Made by a program: the position numbers and the translations under genes
Shown here: piece by piece, positions 1 through 11,208 of the stretch
Numbering within the stretch: the first letter of the stretch is position 1
Layout of the letters: every line of letters starts with the position of its first letter
The notes under the pieces: generated by a model
What the model saw: only the letters and a program-made list of their open reading frames with translations
Databases searched by the model: none
Told to the model about the DNA's origin: nothing
Source: Blasia pusilla
Lineage: Eukaryota; Marchantiophyta; Marchantiopsida; Blasiales
Assembly: GCA_050084515.1 (NCBI GenBank)
Contig: CM114271.1
Location: forward strand, 50,530,001-50,594,000
Direction of reading: 5' to 3'
Length of the DNA: 64,000 nucleotides

Positions 1-900
1 TTGTAGACTACACGGTCACGAGGAAGAATTGTGGGAATTATTTTCAATCTAACGCATACCGTGTGCCCTACGGTCATATCCAACGTCGTAGGTACGTTAT
101 GTTGTGAGTAGACATAGTCTACCTACTGAGGTTTCATTAGATAGATAGTCGATCGATAGCTACCTCCCCGAATGGTCGTATACTTTAATGTATCGCAATG
201 TTGCACAATCGCCAAATTCTCAAATGCCATGGGCATCACTCTCCAAAATAACTCAGCCCTTTGAGAAGATGCTCACATCCATACATCAAGGTCATCGAGG
301 TTCAACACCTTACTAGCATCTTGACGAATGGCCGTAGGTAGATCCGGCTCTCAAGTTTAAAGGAACAAGTACGATGAGAAAAATGCTAAGGATGCATGTG
401 TGCTGAATCTGTATCCCATCACTAACCACGGCAAGTGGAGGTCCCAACCTTCTAGGTGACCTTTCTGCAAGCCAAACTTGCGTAAACCTCTCTTCACCGT
501 CTCCGCTAGTTCATTTGCCTCAAGATGATTTTACGAAGTGGTGCGGCCGTTAATCATTGCCTGATTGCACAATTTCTTGAAGCTCCTCATGAAACTTTGT
601 ACCCTAGTCTGTCAACACCTCAGTTGGTACGCCATAATGACTCAGCACTCGATCTAGGAAGACACACATTATCCCCTCACTCCCTTTGTGAAGCAATGCA
701 ACCAACTCTATCCACTTGGAGAAGTGCTCAACCATCACCAAGACATAACGATTATGGCGCTCCATCAAAGGTGAAGGCCTTGTAAAATCCAAACTCCATC
801 TATAACCTAAACCCATGATAGGAAGTGGATGTAACTGTGTAGTATATAGGAATCTCTATGTAGCAAGATAGACCAAATTCATTCGTGTTCAATGTCATAA
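1..900 (-). pseudogene. Ty3/gypsy integrase core, decayed, runs off left edge
   Basis: Reading the minus strand, a DDE integrase core can be followed with interruptions. An open stretch at 816-604 reads MGLGYRWSLDFTRPSP, where the D of SLDF sits in the first catalytic position, and ends in VPTEVLTD, the second catalytic aspartate region. After 600 the match continues across stops, with an EELQEIV stretch, KRGLRKFGL near 490 and WLVMGYRF near 440, typical of the later core of Ty3/gypsy integrases. Integrase joins retroelement cDNA into the host genome. Several in-frame stops show that it is dead. It is a different element from the gypsy copy at 1367-3954, which lies on the other strand and is of another family. 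Upstream pol domains should lie at higher coordinates but are cut by the inverted-repeat boundary near 1367. Confidence 0.8.
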
Positions 901-1366
901 CCTTTTAAATTTTCTAGCAAATTGATCGAGCAAAGTCACTTTGTATTGCATACTTTTGAAATAGCTCTGAGGAGGCCGTAAGAGTTTCGCGAGGATATAC
1001 AACATGAACAAACATAAGACATAAGACATACAACCAACCAATTTGACAGAGATTAAAGCCAACCTCCACTAGTAACTTCATCCTCGTCTAGAAAATTTGC
1101 AATTTTTCCTACTCGTCATTGGCAAAAGAAATCCCACGTACTCTATCCAAGCTCTTCCCAACTGTGCACCCCTAGTAGGTAACTCATTAGGTACTTCGTA
1201 TGAGCTTTTCCGCACCTCCACCACATACATGCTCACCCTCCCTTCAAATGGCTCCTCTTAGCCCGAACTTATAGATACCTATCAATTTTATCACAAACTA
1301 GCTAGCCACAACTCTCCAAAGTTAGACAAATGTGTGGGCATGGCGACACATGTACAATATTACAAT
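901..1366. other. Unassigned stretch before the inverted repeat
   Basis: I see no domain here. It is probably pol sequence between RNase H and integrase of the minus-strand gypsy remnant at 1-900, too decayed to recognise. Its right end is the sharp left boundary of the inverted duplication. Confidence 0.3.
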
Positions 1367-3954
1367 GTTCCTAGTGATGTTGTTTTGACTAACTAATGCG
1401 CTAGCTACATTTATGACTCTCATGAATATTATGATCTTTCAAGATTTGTTAGATAGGAGAGTAGTGGTGTTCTTCAATGAAATCCTCATATATTCGGTGA
1501 CCTAGGAAGACCACAATGTTCTCCTGAAAGAAGTCTTGTGTCGTTTGAGGAATAAAAAAATTCGTTGCAAAACCTTCTAAATGTTCCTTCACATCCAAGA
1601 AGTGGAAGGAATTGTGACACACATTCATAATGGAAGGCATACGACCCAATCATAAGAAGCTTGAGGCTATTAAGTTTTGGTCACTTTCAAGGAATTTGAT
1701 CAAGAGGTCATAGGTTGGATTTGTAATTTTCTATAAAAGGTACATCTAGGATGTAGCTACGATTACTACACCACTCTATGACTTGATGTAGAAAGCAATG
1801 GTATTTCGATGATTTTAGGAGTGTGAGGAGGTGTCTAAGCAACTAAATTCATAGTAAGGAACCCTCCTATACTCAAGTTGTTGGAAATTGGGGTCTCATT
1901 CGAAGTTTTGATGGATGCGTCTAACTTTGCGATTGGGGGAGTGTTGAACCAAACACATCAACTAGTTTCTTATAAGTTGGCCAAACTAGAGACCAACTAG
2001 CCCATTCATGTGAGAAAGATGTATGCGGTGATTGACTGCCTCAAGAAGTGGGAATTATATTTTTGTTCCATAGTCCGCACTTCAAGGTTATACTGACATC
2101 ACTAGACAATATTTTTCAATTCAAAAGAAGCTATCACCAAAAAAACTCTATTGGCAAGAATTCCTAGCAAGATTTGATATGGAAAATTTCTATAAGTCGG
2201 GAAAGGATAATGTGATATTTGACGCCTGCAATAGGTGGAAGCAATACTTGAGAGGAACTCGGTGAAGGTCATCTACGAGCACAATGAAATCGCCCAAAGA
2301 AGGTTAAAGCCTCTGAAGAAGGGAACAAGTTTGAAACATACTACTCTCATGGATGTTGTTTTGAAATGGAAGGAACAAAGGATATATGTTTTTTAGAGTT
2401 TAAGCACCAAGGTTCTCAAGGTTCACAGTGATGCACCTTGGGTAGGGCATCTTTGTTAGGTAGTGATCTTGGAGATTGTTAAAAAATAGTCCTATTGGAC
2501 ATCTCAAGCTAGGATACCATAAAATTATGTCCAATCTTGTCTTGTTTCTCAAAAGAACCAAATCTACCATGGCAAGACGTTAGGGAAACACTCTTATACC
2601 AATTCCGCGCAGACCATAAGGAAGTGTTGCGATGGATTTTATCGTGGGATTATTTGAGTTAGAGGGTTTAAATTGGATCATGGTAGTGGTATATTGATTT
2701 TCAAAGATGGGAGTTTTCAATCTAACTTGAAACATAGTTACAGTTTCAGAGGTAGCTTATCTTTTTTTGATAATATTTTCAAACATTGGTGTTTATCAAA
2801 GTGAGTTAGTATCGGATCGAGACACTAAGTTTATCTTGAAGTTTTGGACATGTCTGTTTGAGACACAAGAACCAAATCTACTCCTAAATTCAGGCTATTA
2901 CTTGAATATGGCGGGGCAAGCAAAACGTGTAACTTAGCGCTTAAGAAGTATCTATGAGACAACCAAGCTTTATGTAGATCAAACATATTGGGCAACGCAT
3001 TTTCCTATGGAGGATTTTTAGTATAATAAGATTAATTTAATAACTCCATGCATTCGGAGATAGGATACATGCCATTTTTGTTGGTAGTGGGATGAAATCC
3101 TAGAACCTCAACTTTGAACTAGGTTTGAAGAATAGATTAAGTGAGGAGTTCCATGCTGATAGTGGAGGACTTCTTGAAAAAGCAGTTGTAGGACTATAGA
3201 GAGGCTTCTACGTTGTTAGAACGCATTGACATCGCTACAAGTGGCAAGTTGATGTTCATAGGCAAGATGTGCGCTTTGAAGTTGGAAATATTGTTTAGAT
3301 AAGACTAAAGTCTCACCAATTACCTTCAAGTATCTCTAGGAAGATGATTCCAAGATATGAGGGATCCTTTGAGATACTTGAAAAGGTTAAGGAGGTGATA
3401 TATCAACTGAGATTGTCATTAATTGGAGATGAGGCAAATTTATGATGTGTTCCATGTTAGTGAACTAAAGGTATTCATGGATGATCAAGACCTCTCTCAA
3501 ATAAGGCTATTGCAACCCAATCCAATAATAGTCGAAGACCAAGAGGAGTTGGAAGTCAACATTATAGTTGATGAGTGTAGAGTAAAGGGAGGCCTTAGAT
3601 TAGTAAATGAATATTGAGTGGCATGGAAAGATTATGATTTATGCAAAAGAACATGGGGACTAGAAACTAATCTTACTCATGTTGGGTAACTTCTAGAGGA
3701 GTTTAGAAGTAGGAAATTATAGGGAAGTTAGATGATGAGACTAGATTTTGAGCGTGGTGGCTTGGTTTGTAGTGTTTCCATTGGTTGGATTTTTCTCTGC
3801 AATATGGCATTAATGGTATGCTAAAACTTGTAAATCCCAAGAATTCAAGAAAGTGTCCAAAATTTGTCTTGAATGAGGAATGCGTTATGAATGTTTTCAT
3901 TAGGATGCATGGACTGATGATCATGAATAGAGCATGAGTTGTATGTGTTGCGGC
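1367..3954 (+). repeat. Inverted duplication, left outer arm (block B)
   Basis: This 2,588-bp block is repeated in reverse complement at 19834-22421, which has exactly the same length. By eye the copies differ by about one base per hundred, with no length changes that I noticed. The translations at 3423-3617 (+) and 20171-20365 (-), 64 codons, are identical, as are 1449-1649 (-) and 22139-22339 (+). The left edge is sharp: outside 1367 and 22421 the sequences are unrelated, and no target-site duplication is seen. Confidence 0.93.
1400..3690 (+). pseudogene. Ty3/gypsy pol 3' half (RT end, RNase H, integrase, chromo-like end), decayed
   Basis: This is the plus-strand copy of the gypsy pol carried by the inverted repeat. 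In order: the end of the reverse transcriptase palm with FFNEILIYS at 1471-1497, where the usual DD pair is NE, so the polymerase site is lost; RNase H from about 1900 (VLMDASNFAIGGVL, then MYAVIDCLKKWELY); an integrase start near 2635 (MDFIVG, IMVVVY); and the C-terminal end at 3423-3690, where DVFHVSELK and VAWKDYD resemble the tail linker and chromodomain-like end of plant chromoviruses. Many stops interrupt it. The same stops and lost residues occur in the mirror copy at 19834-22421, so decay came before the duplication. RT palm, protease and Gag are absent on this side because the repeat starts at 1367. Confidence 0.8.
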
Positions 3955-4941
3955 ATCATTAGATTAGGTGGATGAGCTTGACATGGTTTGCCCAAAACTA
4001 TAGAGGTTTGCCCCTTTAGTCTCTTTAGGGGAGGCCCAACTCAAGTTGGCGAGGATGTCGACTCAGCTAAGTAAGGGAACATTGTGGATAGCTAAGTCTA
4101 TGACATCCATATCGGCAGTGTAACTAGCAGTGGGACAAACACTAGGCGAGACAAGAAGGTGTCCTATGACTAGCCTTAGAAATTGATTTAATATGCTAGC
4201 CACGTACACTTGAATTGGTACCCAGTATGGAAATTAAACCAATCCACCAACAACTTTGGTCTAAAAGGTTACACTTTTTGCGCTCGAGGGCAAGCCCATG
4301 CCTGCAAAGGAGTTGCATGTTGAGCTAGGCCCCCATTGTGTGGGTTCATCTACGAGCCCTACGCAGGCCTCAACTCATCCAATGGGAGTCCAACCCACCA
4401 TATGTGGGTCCAAGCTTTCCGAATGGGATCCCAACTCGCCTTGCAATCTTGCCGTGGGCTGATGCAGTTGCTGGCAAGCCTCAACCTAGTGTGAGCTCAG
4501 CCATCCTTGATGCTCGACCGCTACTCGCTCAACGGGCGGGCTTGAATGTAGCCCTCGACTATCCAAGCGGCATATCCGTCCCATGGACTAACTTGTCTCT
4601 TTTTGTGCAACCTTGATAGTGTTCCCTCATAGAACCCTAGAGTGTATCTCTAGGGTTATATGAGGGAATTCCACCTTCCTCATTGTCCCTACACGAGCCC
4701 TATGGGGGCCTATGCTTGAGCCCACGGTTGCTCAGGTGCAACAACTGTGTGGCCCTACACCGGCTCATCCGCGGACCTGAGCTCGCCCAATGGGGGCCCA
4801 ACCCGCCATGTGCTTTGAGTACCATCTTTGAGTGATTGGCCAGGTCAATAAACAAGGAAGAAAAATTGTGGTGATGCTTGTTGTTCTTGAGTAGAAATAT
4901 TAGAAGTCTTCTTTCTATTTTCTTGCTCATCTTGCACTATT

Positions 4942-5333
4942 ATTGGTTCCTACCATTGGATTAAGATGAAACTTGGAGGAGTAGACTTTGGGAAGGTCCT
5001 CTTCCACTTCCCTAGATTAGATCTTCTATTTAATCTTCCATGATGAAACCATAATTAGAAGACCATATTTAGGGTTAACAATTTTCAGATCCCTCCCTTG
5101 GTGGTCTTTTTAATATTTTCTTTTTAGCCTTAGATCCGAAGAGCAAAGTGCATATTGTGACCAAGTGGTATGATTTATGAAATCCTACTTGGAGAGAAAG
5201 GTGAAAAAATAAAAGAGGAAGAAGAAGAGAAGGAAAAGTGGAAATAACTTTAAGTGTTTTTAGTATTTTGATTTTTATTTTGAAACATCATTGGTTCCCA
5301 CCATTGGATTGAGCTAAAATTTGGAGGAGTAGA
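4942..5333 (+). repeat. Pair of 44-bp direct repeats, 348 bp apart
   Basis: 4942-4985 and 5290-5333 share ATTGGTTCC(C/T)ACCATTGGATT followed by a similar TTGGAGGAGTAGA end, with few differences. They may be remnants of a small insertion or of short terminal repeats. Nothing between them is recognised. Confidence 0.6.
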
Positions 5334-6550
5334 ATGTACGTCAATGTATTCTATCACCTGCCACATCATCTACATAACATTGCAACCTTGGTGATGACAC
5401 CCACATTATAGGTCGTCCTTTTGAAGTGGTTCCTGCTTGTAACCATATTCTGGAGCAACTCTCTATCTTAAACCTTAAAGTCCAACCTGGTGAATATCTA
5501 ATATGGTCTTCTTTATGCCTTTCTTCAATGTTCGTCCCACATACTTTTGATTTTAGTATCTACATCGATTCAGAGGGCTTCGGGTTTTTTAAGTCCCAAT
5601 TAGCTTTATCAAAGATGTCTCCAAGTTCTTGGATAAGGACCTTTTGAAAGAAGTAGAATGGATTCCCTTGTTATCTCATCTAGAGGATCTCCAAATGGCT
5701 TATGGGATTCTTTGCCAATGTTTTCTATGATGTGCCTCTTACCTTCTTCCCACTTGTTATCCCATTTTAGAGTTCTTACATCGCTTGCCTCCATTGAATG
5801 CTCCAATGAAATCACATAGAGGTTTTTTGTTGTATATGCTTGTGGAATATTTGAAGAATTTATCCATGTAACTGTGATCCTCCACACCCCATTTTGCCAT
5901 AGGTTGTGAGGTGACCTAAAGGGTTTGCACTTAAAACTATAATTAGAGATGTGTGATGTCCCTTTCATCTAGTTTATTTATATGGCCTAATGATATTCCT
6001 TTCAAAATAAGTGGTAAGAAAAAGTGTGGCATTATTATCATCCCAAAGTTTGAACCCCAAATGCATCAAGAACTCTCTCCTTCCCCAACTTTAACACTCT
6101 TGGATCTAAGATTCTATCTTTTTAAGTTTAATGGACATCTATATTATTATGGTAAGATAGTGTTTTTATTATAAACACCTCTTCATTAACACAAAGGTGG
6201 AAAAAAAATCTTTTGACACCTTGGGGAGTAAGAAAATATTTCTTTTATGAAAATACTAGTGTCGTTGCTATTTCATTCCCAAATAGTCACTTTCACCTAA
6301 TATTTTGGGGGACCACATTAGCTTGCAATAAAATGAAAGATTGTTTGTCTCAAAAGTTTTGCAAGAATTCAAACTGTGTTACAATTTGACCTAGGGGTTC
6401 CAATCAGATGTACTGATGAGCCCTTGCAGAGGAGTGTGATGGTCGCCAAACGGTCATCTGTGCAGATATGAGGAAGGTTTCGAGATGACTGGAACTTATG
6501 GCGAGGAGGATCGAGACTCGCATTATAATATAGATTGGCAAGGTGGATGG

Positions 6551-6750
6551 ACCAAAAGACAACGTGTGACAAACTATTTTCTGCCCGCACGTTGGATATA
6601 GTATGGGAAATAGCAGGTCACACTACGTCTCTTACAGGTGTGGATACTGCGGCAGTATCCACACCTGTAAGAGCCAAACGTCTGAGAGACTATTTTCCTC
6701 ACACATGTTGGACTGGACATAGTCTGGGTAAAGAGTAGGACCGACTACGT
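6551..6750 (+). repeat. Diverged direct repeat flanking a perfect palindrome
   Basis: 6551-6628 and 6674-6750 are diverged direct copies. Shared pieces in order are ACTATTTTC, GTTGGA, ATAGT, TGGG and ACTACGT. The palindrome at 6629-6673 lies exactly between the two copies. Confidence 0.55.
6629..6673. repeat. Perfect 22-bp palindrome with a 1-nt centre
   Basis: The left arm 6629-6650 (begins CTCTTACAGGTG) and the right arm 6652-6673 (ends CACCTGTAAGAG) are perfect reverse complements around a single G at 6651. The symmetry stops at both ends. It lies about 520 bp upstream of the start codon of the At4g22030-like gene. A loop-less structure is unlike a microRNA precursor; a DNA cruciform or a foldback-repair scar is more likely. 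Confidence 0.9.
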
Positions 6751-7194
6751 AGAAAGGGTATGGTACCGAACCAATAGAAATTGGAAGACCTCTGATCCCA
6801 GACTCAGACGTTGTGCGTTGTACGCGGTAGTGGACGATCCGTCGGAATCTCGAAGTTAGCCCCACTGAAGACCTAGTCAAAGACAAGAGAGTCAAGGCGA
6901 GATCGTTGACCACTTCCTTCCCCACTTTCCTTGGAGAGAGCCCGCGGCCAGGTCGAGCATACATACCAGCGAGGTGCTCCGTTTCTCTTCATTCATCGTT
7001 TCGCTAGCGTCTCATCGTCCAGTTTCCGGTCTTGGGCATCAAGCAGAGGTCGCAAGAGGCGCTCGACTCTCCGCCTAGTTTTCACAATTCTCGCTGAAAC
7101 CTCAATTTGGGTCCCGGCAAGTGGGGCGGTGCTCTATCTCAATTTAGTTCTAGGTTGGAATCGAGGTTCGTGTATTTGGCTTGGGTGCGTGGCT

Positions 7195-8495
7195 ATGGCA
7201 TTATCCTCAGTCGATTTGAAGGGAAGATCACAGATTGGAACTTCCCTCTCGAGTATCATAAACACAGAAATTTTCAAGTGTGCGGGCACATCAGCGAGTA
7301 GGGCTAGCGTTGGAAAATGGCGTATTTCACCAACTTCCTCGATGCAAACGAACGCAGAGAATTGGATATCCACTCGCCAAACCTCTTCTTATAAAACCAG
7401 CACAAGCGGAAGGGAGAACTCTCGGATCTCGCATACAAGCCTCGACTCAGCAAACAAGGGCTGGACTGATGATTTGGGTAGGGCGGATGAGCGGGTCCTC
7501 AGTAAATTCCGAGCACTGGCAGTTCTGGCTTCGGACCGCACCGAAATGCATTCAATTCTGGCAAAGCAGCGCGACAATTGGAATCGCCTATTCCACACCA
7601 CCATAACCGTGGCCTCGGTGTCTGCAGCGGCTGCGTCTGCTCTAAACGGGGCGAACCAAGCATTAGGTCTATCTGTGGTGGCAGCTACTTTGGGTGTCGG
7701 GGTTGCGGCACTAATGACGCTCGTCAGCAAGTTTCAGCCATCGCAGCTGGCTGAGGAGCAGCGTCATGCCGCTCGGTTCTTTGAACGCTTAAGAGCTGAG
7801 ATTGAGGCCTATCTACTGATTGATCCCCGATTACGTCAACATGCATCAGACTATTGGGAGCAGAAAGTCGGGACCCTACATGCTCTAGATGAGGGCTTTC
7901 CTCTTCCACTCACCCCGTCGTTTTAGAGAAATTCCCCAAGCAAGTTCGACCATCCAAACTCAGTCGCGCGACAGACGATGTCTCACTACCTGAAAGCGCA
8001 GTCGGAGTTTCTCATCAGGCTGCTTGTAATGGCTGGACATCTTCCGGAATGCAGGACTTGAAGCGGACGGCTCAACTGTTACACACCTCAGATGTTCCGG
8101 CGTATGTGAATATGGCCAAGACTATAAACAATGCGAACTTGGTCATGGCCATCATGGCTCCCGTGTTTGCATCTGCCGGCGCGTTGCTTAGCATAGGAGG
8201 AGCGACGATGAGCATGCACTGCTCATGTCTGGCAGCAGCACTGACAGTGGGAGCCCTCTTTGTGCACACGATGGCCCATGCTTTGCAGCTTGGTGCCGTA
8301 TTTGAGGTTTACAGGAACTGTGCTGGGTACTATGCAGACGTGGAGAAATCCATTTGCGAGGCGCTTAGAACACCTGTGGAGGAAAGAGAAGACGGGATTC
8401 TTTTTCGTCACAAGATCTCATTACAGCTTGGCAGAGTGCCATCAACATCGCCAATTGTCTCAGCCCAAGATGACACAGCAGGAAAGCTGTTTTGA
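7195..8495 (+). pseudogene. Probable F-box protein At4g22030-like membrane protein, one frameshift
   Basis: The protein resembles the plant family of probable F-box protein At4g22030, whose biochemical role is unknown to me. Most of the family hallmarks are in the non-F-box part, and no F-box is visible here. The chosen start, ATG 7195, begins MALSSVDLK, Ser/Thr-rich and possibly a plastid-type leader; the frame is open upstream to 6931, but that part looks like 5' leader. Family motifs: LASDRTEMHSILAKQRDNWN, then two hydrophobic helices, then KFQPSQLAEEQRHAARFF and ALDEGFPLPL. The frame stops at 7924-7926, but the next frame reads straight on from 7917 (VVLEKFPKQV) to 8495, with DLKRTAQLL, two more hydrophobic segments and QLGAVFEVYRNCAGYY. 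One missing base in the C-run at 7913-7916 explains the break. Joined length is about 434 residues, plausible for the family. One clean frameshift in otherwise good sequence could be a real lesion or a sequencing error. Confidence 0.75.
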
Positions 8496-9477
8496 TCACA
8501 CCTGCACAAATGAATCACACCTGATAAAATTCTGGCTCGATTGGACATATCTGACAAGAAAGAACCGTGTACATATTTGATGGTTTCGGAGCTCGAGAAA
8601 CATCTAGGGATTTTGGACAGTCTACGACTTTAGCTCAAGTTTCGTGGAGGTCAAAATTAGGCATAGAACCGAATTCGAAACCACTTTTTTTTAATACGCT
8701 CCGAGAACAGAAAGCCTTCATCCTAAAACGCAATCAGAAAATGTCGACATGTAATAATTCGAACATAGTTGTAGATTTCTCGAAGAACACATCGAGGTAG
8801 ATCACATGGAACCTCCGTTCAATTGTGTCAGACCATTCCATGAACTCGGACATTTGCTCTAAAATTCAACGGATGATTCATTCCAGGTGGCCAGCTTTTG
8901 TGTGATTACAGAATCTTACTTTCATGCCTAATCGTCGCCACTTTTAGTACGCATGTAGTTCCCAATTTCCCGTAAGTATATTTATCTCTGGAGCGGGAGA
9001 TAAACACCTCCCACATACGATGAGGATCTGATGTAGAAGTTTAGCTATTTCTTTCCATGAATTCAAATAAGAATCCTTCAGATCCGTCACAAGAATTGGG
9101 CACGTGGGTCTCATCATCATCACCGGTCAAACAAAAATTTAGAAGCTGTTTCGTAACGGGTCGGGCTAAGAAACCAAAACCCACACGTCTGGTGAAGGTT
9201 TGGAACGTCGAAGTGATAGCTCTTCGCTGTCGAAAATTCGAGGCTTCAAGAATTTTCAACACCATAATTAAATAACTTATTAATCGGATTAATCGGCTTC
9301 TTTACTTGCGAACGCTTCTCATGGCAATATTTCTCATACCACGGCAGAAACAAATCGGTGGCAGAACAGCATTAGCATTAGTCACGTACAGGCACGGGTT
9401 GTAACTATGTCGACTGACTAGGAGCAACTACCAAGCGCTGTTCACGAGGGATTCAGGGAATAGCAAATTCATCCAAA

Positions 9478-9505
9478 GTCCCACGTACGATTACGTACGT
9501 GGGAC
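9478..9505. repeat. Perfect 12-bp stem palindrome, 4-nt loop
   Basis: GTCCCACGTACG, loop ATTA, then its exact reverse complement. It contains CACGT and CGTACG cores, so it could also be a paired G-box-like site, but no gene is recognised next to it. Confidence 0.8.
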
Positions 9506-10897
9506 AATCTTCACACCAGAATTGCAATCTCGTGCATGAATTCCTTCAGGTACGTACGCATTTGCGTATTTCCGTTCCAGATCAACTGGATGAACTGATG
9601 ACAGAAAGATCGCTTTGAAGAAGTGCTTTCGAAGTTTGGAATTGGCCGAATCCGACGATATTGTGGTACGTCTTCGTGGACAGCACAGAATCCTGAGCAA
9701 TCCTACGCACTCGCCGCGTTATCTCCTCTATTAAATCCAGCGCGTAATATTTTCCAACTTTAGAGTGTTCGTGCCTACTTCTAAATGATGACTCCTAGAA
9801 CAAGAAAATTGAAATGCATCCTTCTCGATGGACATCGGGAAGATCATTGGGTAAGACAACAGTTTTATATTTAAGTACAGAATAGCCCGCTGCTTCACAT
9901 TGGCTCGGACAGTACGGGCATCCTTTGTACAGGCTGCCGGTAAAATTTGAGATTTACCGATGAGCTCAACTCAGGCCCGGGGACGAAACTGAACAGGAAA
10001 GAGGTATTGCCGGAAGTGAGCTGGTTCAAGTCACAAACGCCGGCCGTTTTGAGGAAACCGGCTGGAATTTCCTGGCAGCATAACCGGGGCTCCTCGACGG
10101 GTGCAGGCACGGAATTTCTCGGCTGGAATTTCCCGGCAGGAGGTGCCGGGAAGCGACAGGTGTCAAGAGTGTAGTGGATAAGGGGCCCGGGGTGCGGCGT
10201 TCATCCAGCTGTCCCTTCTAGGGTGCGGCTCATCTTATGGCACATCACATTTTGGGACTTGGGAGAGAGGGAGTCAGGCACATGGGTCGGGACAATTGCA
10301 ACTCGACTCCCATTTGCTCCTCGCTGCTTGCTCAATGCTCGTTGGAGACGTCTCTGTGCTTACTCCTCGACGCCTTGCTGCTCGCTCTTCGTTGTGCTTA
10401 CTCCTTGCTGCTCTCAGTGCTCATTGCCGTGACTGCTCAGTTCTTACTCGTCGCTGCTTAGTGCTTACTCAATACTCACTCGCTGAGTCGCTGCTTGCTG
10501 CTCCCTGAGTCCACGGGGATCATATCCGTCGTAGACATCTCCATGGCATGGGGATGTTCATGAAACTTACATGGGACCATACCATGTCCATGATCCCCAT
10601 GGTAACCCATGAGGCCACATGAGAAACATCGCTCCCATGAGGTCCCAAAATGACGTTGCTCTCCTTCTTATGAGTGTAAAGCGGGAACTTATGAACTTAG
10701 TGTACCCTGTCCAACCAATGGGAGTGTCTGTTGTAGATCCGTGTAAGCAACCAATGATGACCCCTGGATGAATGAGATCCAATGGTCCTCAGTCGTGACA
10801 ATCCAAGCATTATATGGAAGTTGAGTACGATCCGACGGCGGAAAATGTGTGTTTGTGGAATGGCTTCTGACATCGTCAAATAACCTCGTTCCTTTCG

Positions 10898-10910
10898 AAA
10901 CCCTAAACCC
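10898..10910 (+). promoter_or_regulatory. Telo-box-like motif AAACCCTAAACCC
   Basis: The interstitial telomere-like motif AAACCCTAA is a known promoter or 5'-leader element of many plant housekeeping genes. It is preserved in the mirror copy (18978-18990). With the downstream CTAGGGTTCG it suggests that block A may include the start of a former host gene, but no coding exon is recognised. Confidence 0.35.
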
Positions 10911-11176
10911 ATTTGGGTACGTATTTTTTGGGGACTACTCGTGGAATGCTTTCCGGCACTTGGAAGGGTCCAAGCTCCAAGGAAGGAATGGCTTCCCTCG
11001 CACATTGCACCTTCTTCCGTGGATGGCCTTCGTTTCCCAGAACGTTACGGCTAGGGTTCGTTGTTTCGTGCATATTTTAGTAGAGAGCTCCGACTACACA
11101 CCCGGGGAGGTTCGAGTACTGCGCTCCAGGAATTGATGCGCCTTTAGTGTCAAATCTCGCTCGGTATCATGTTTGC

Positions 11177-11208
11177 AAAGGTGAGTCCAATTGTTTGGAC
11201 TCACCTTT
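11177..11208. repeat. Perfect 14-bp stem hairpin, preserved in both arms
   Basis: AAAGGTGAGTCCAA, 4-nt loop TTGT, then the exact reverse complement; the mirror copy is at 18680-18711. It contains AAAG|GTGAGT, which resembles a plant splice donor, so it may overlap a former exon end. Confidence 0.75.

Larger units (their letters stand above)
3955..10046. other. Left-arm-only segment (6,092 bp) interrupting the inverted repeat
   Basis: In the right arm, blocks A' and B' are joined with only 2 bp (TC on the left-arm reading) between them; here 6,092 bp lie between B and A. The ends show no terminal repeat, no target duplication and no Helitron termini. GCGGC/CGGCC similarity at the two breakpoints plus the 2-bp filler fit deletion from the right arm by end joining better than insertion on the left. 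3955-6500 holds no recognised gene: there are GGGCC-rich patches at 4.3-4.8 kb and an unrecognised 119-codon minus-strand frame at 5609-5968. From about 6.5 to 10 kb the DNA is richer in CpG, like an active gene region. 8496-10046, beyond the At4g22030-like frame, shows no recognised gene. Confidence 0.75.

Noticed and set aside
525-785. Plus-strand 86-codon frame as a gene
   Set aside because: It is the antisense of a clear integrase reading on the minus strand.
6629-6673. MicroRNA precursor
   Set aside because: A loop of one base and a stem ending abruptly do not fit a plant precursor.
6632-6964. Minus-strand 110-codon frame upstream of the At4g22030-like gene
   Set aside because: It runs through one arm of the palindrome and the likely 5' leader, and has no recognisable content.
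7195-8495. Stop at 7924-7926 explained by an intron
   Set aside because: The two frames meet with no spare bases, and there is no GT-AG pair at the junction; a one-base shift is simpler.
3955-10046. The 6.1-kb left-only segment as a Helitron or LTR insertion
   Set aside because: No TC/CTRR ends, no A|T target, no LTRs and no target duplication at the junctions.
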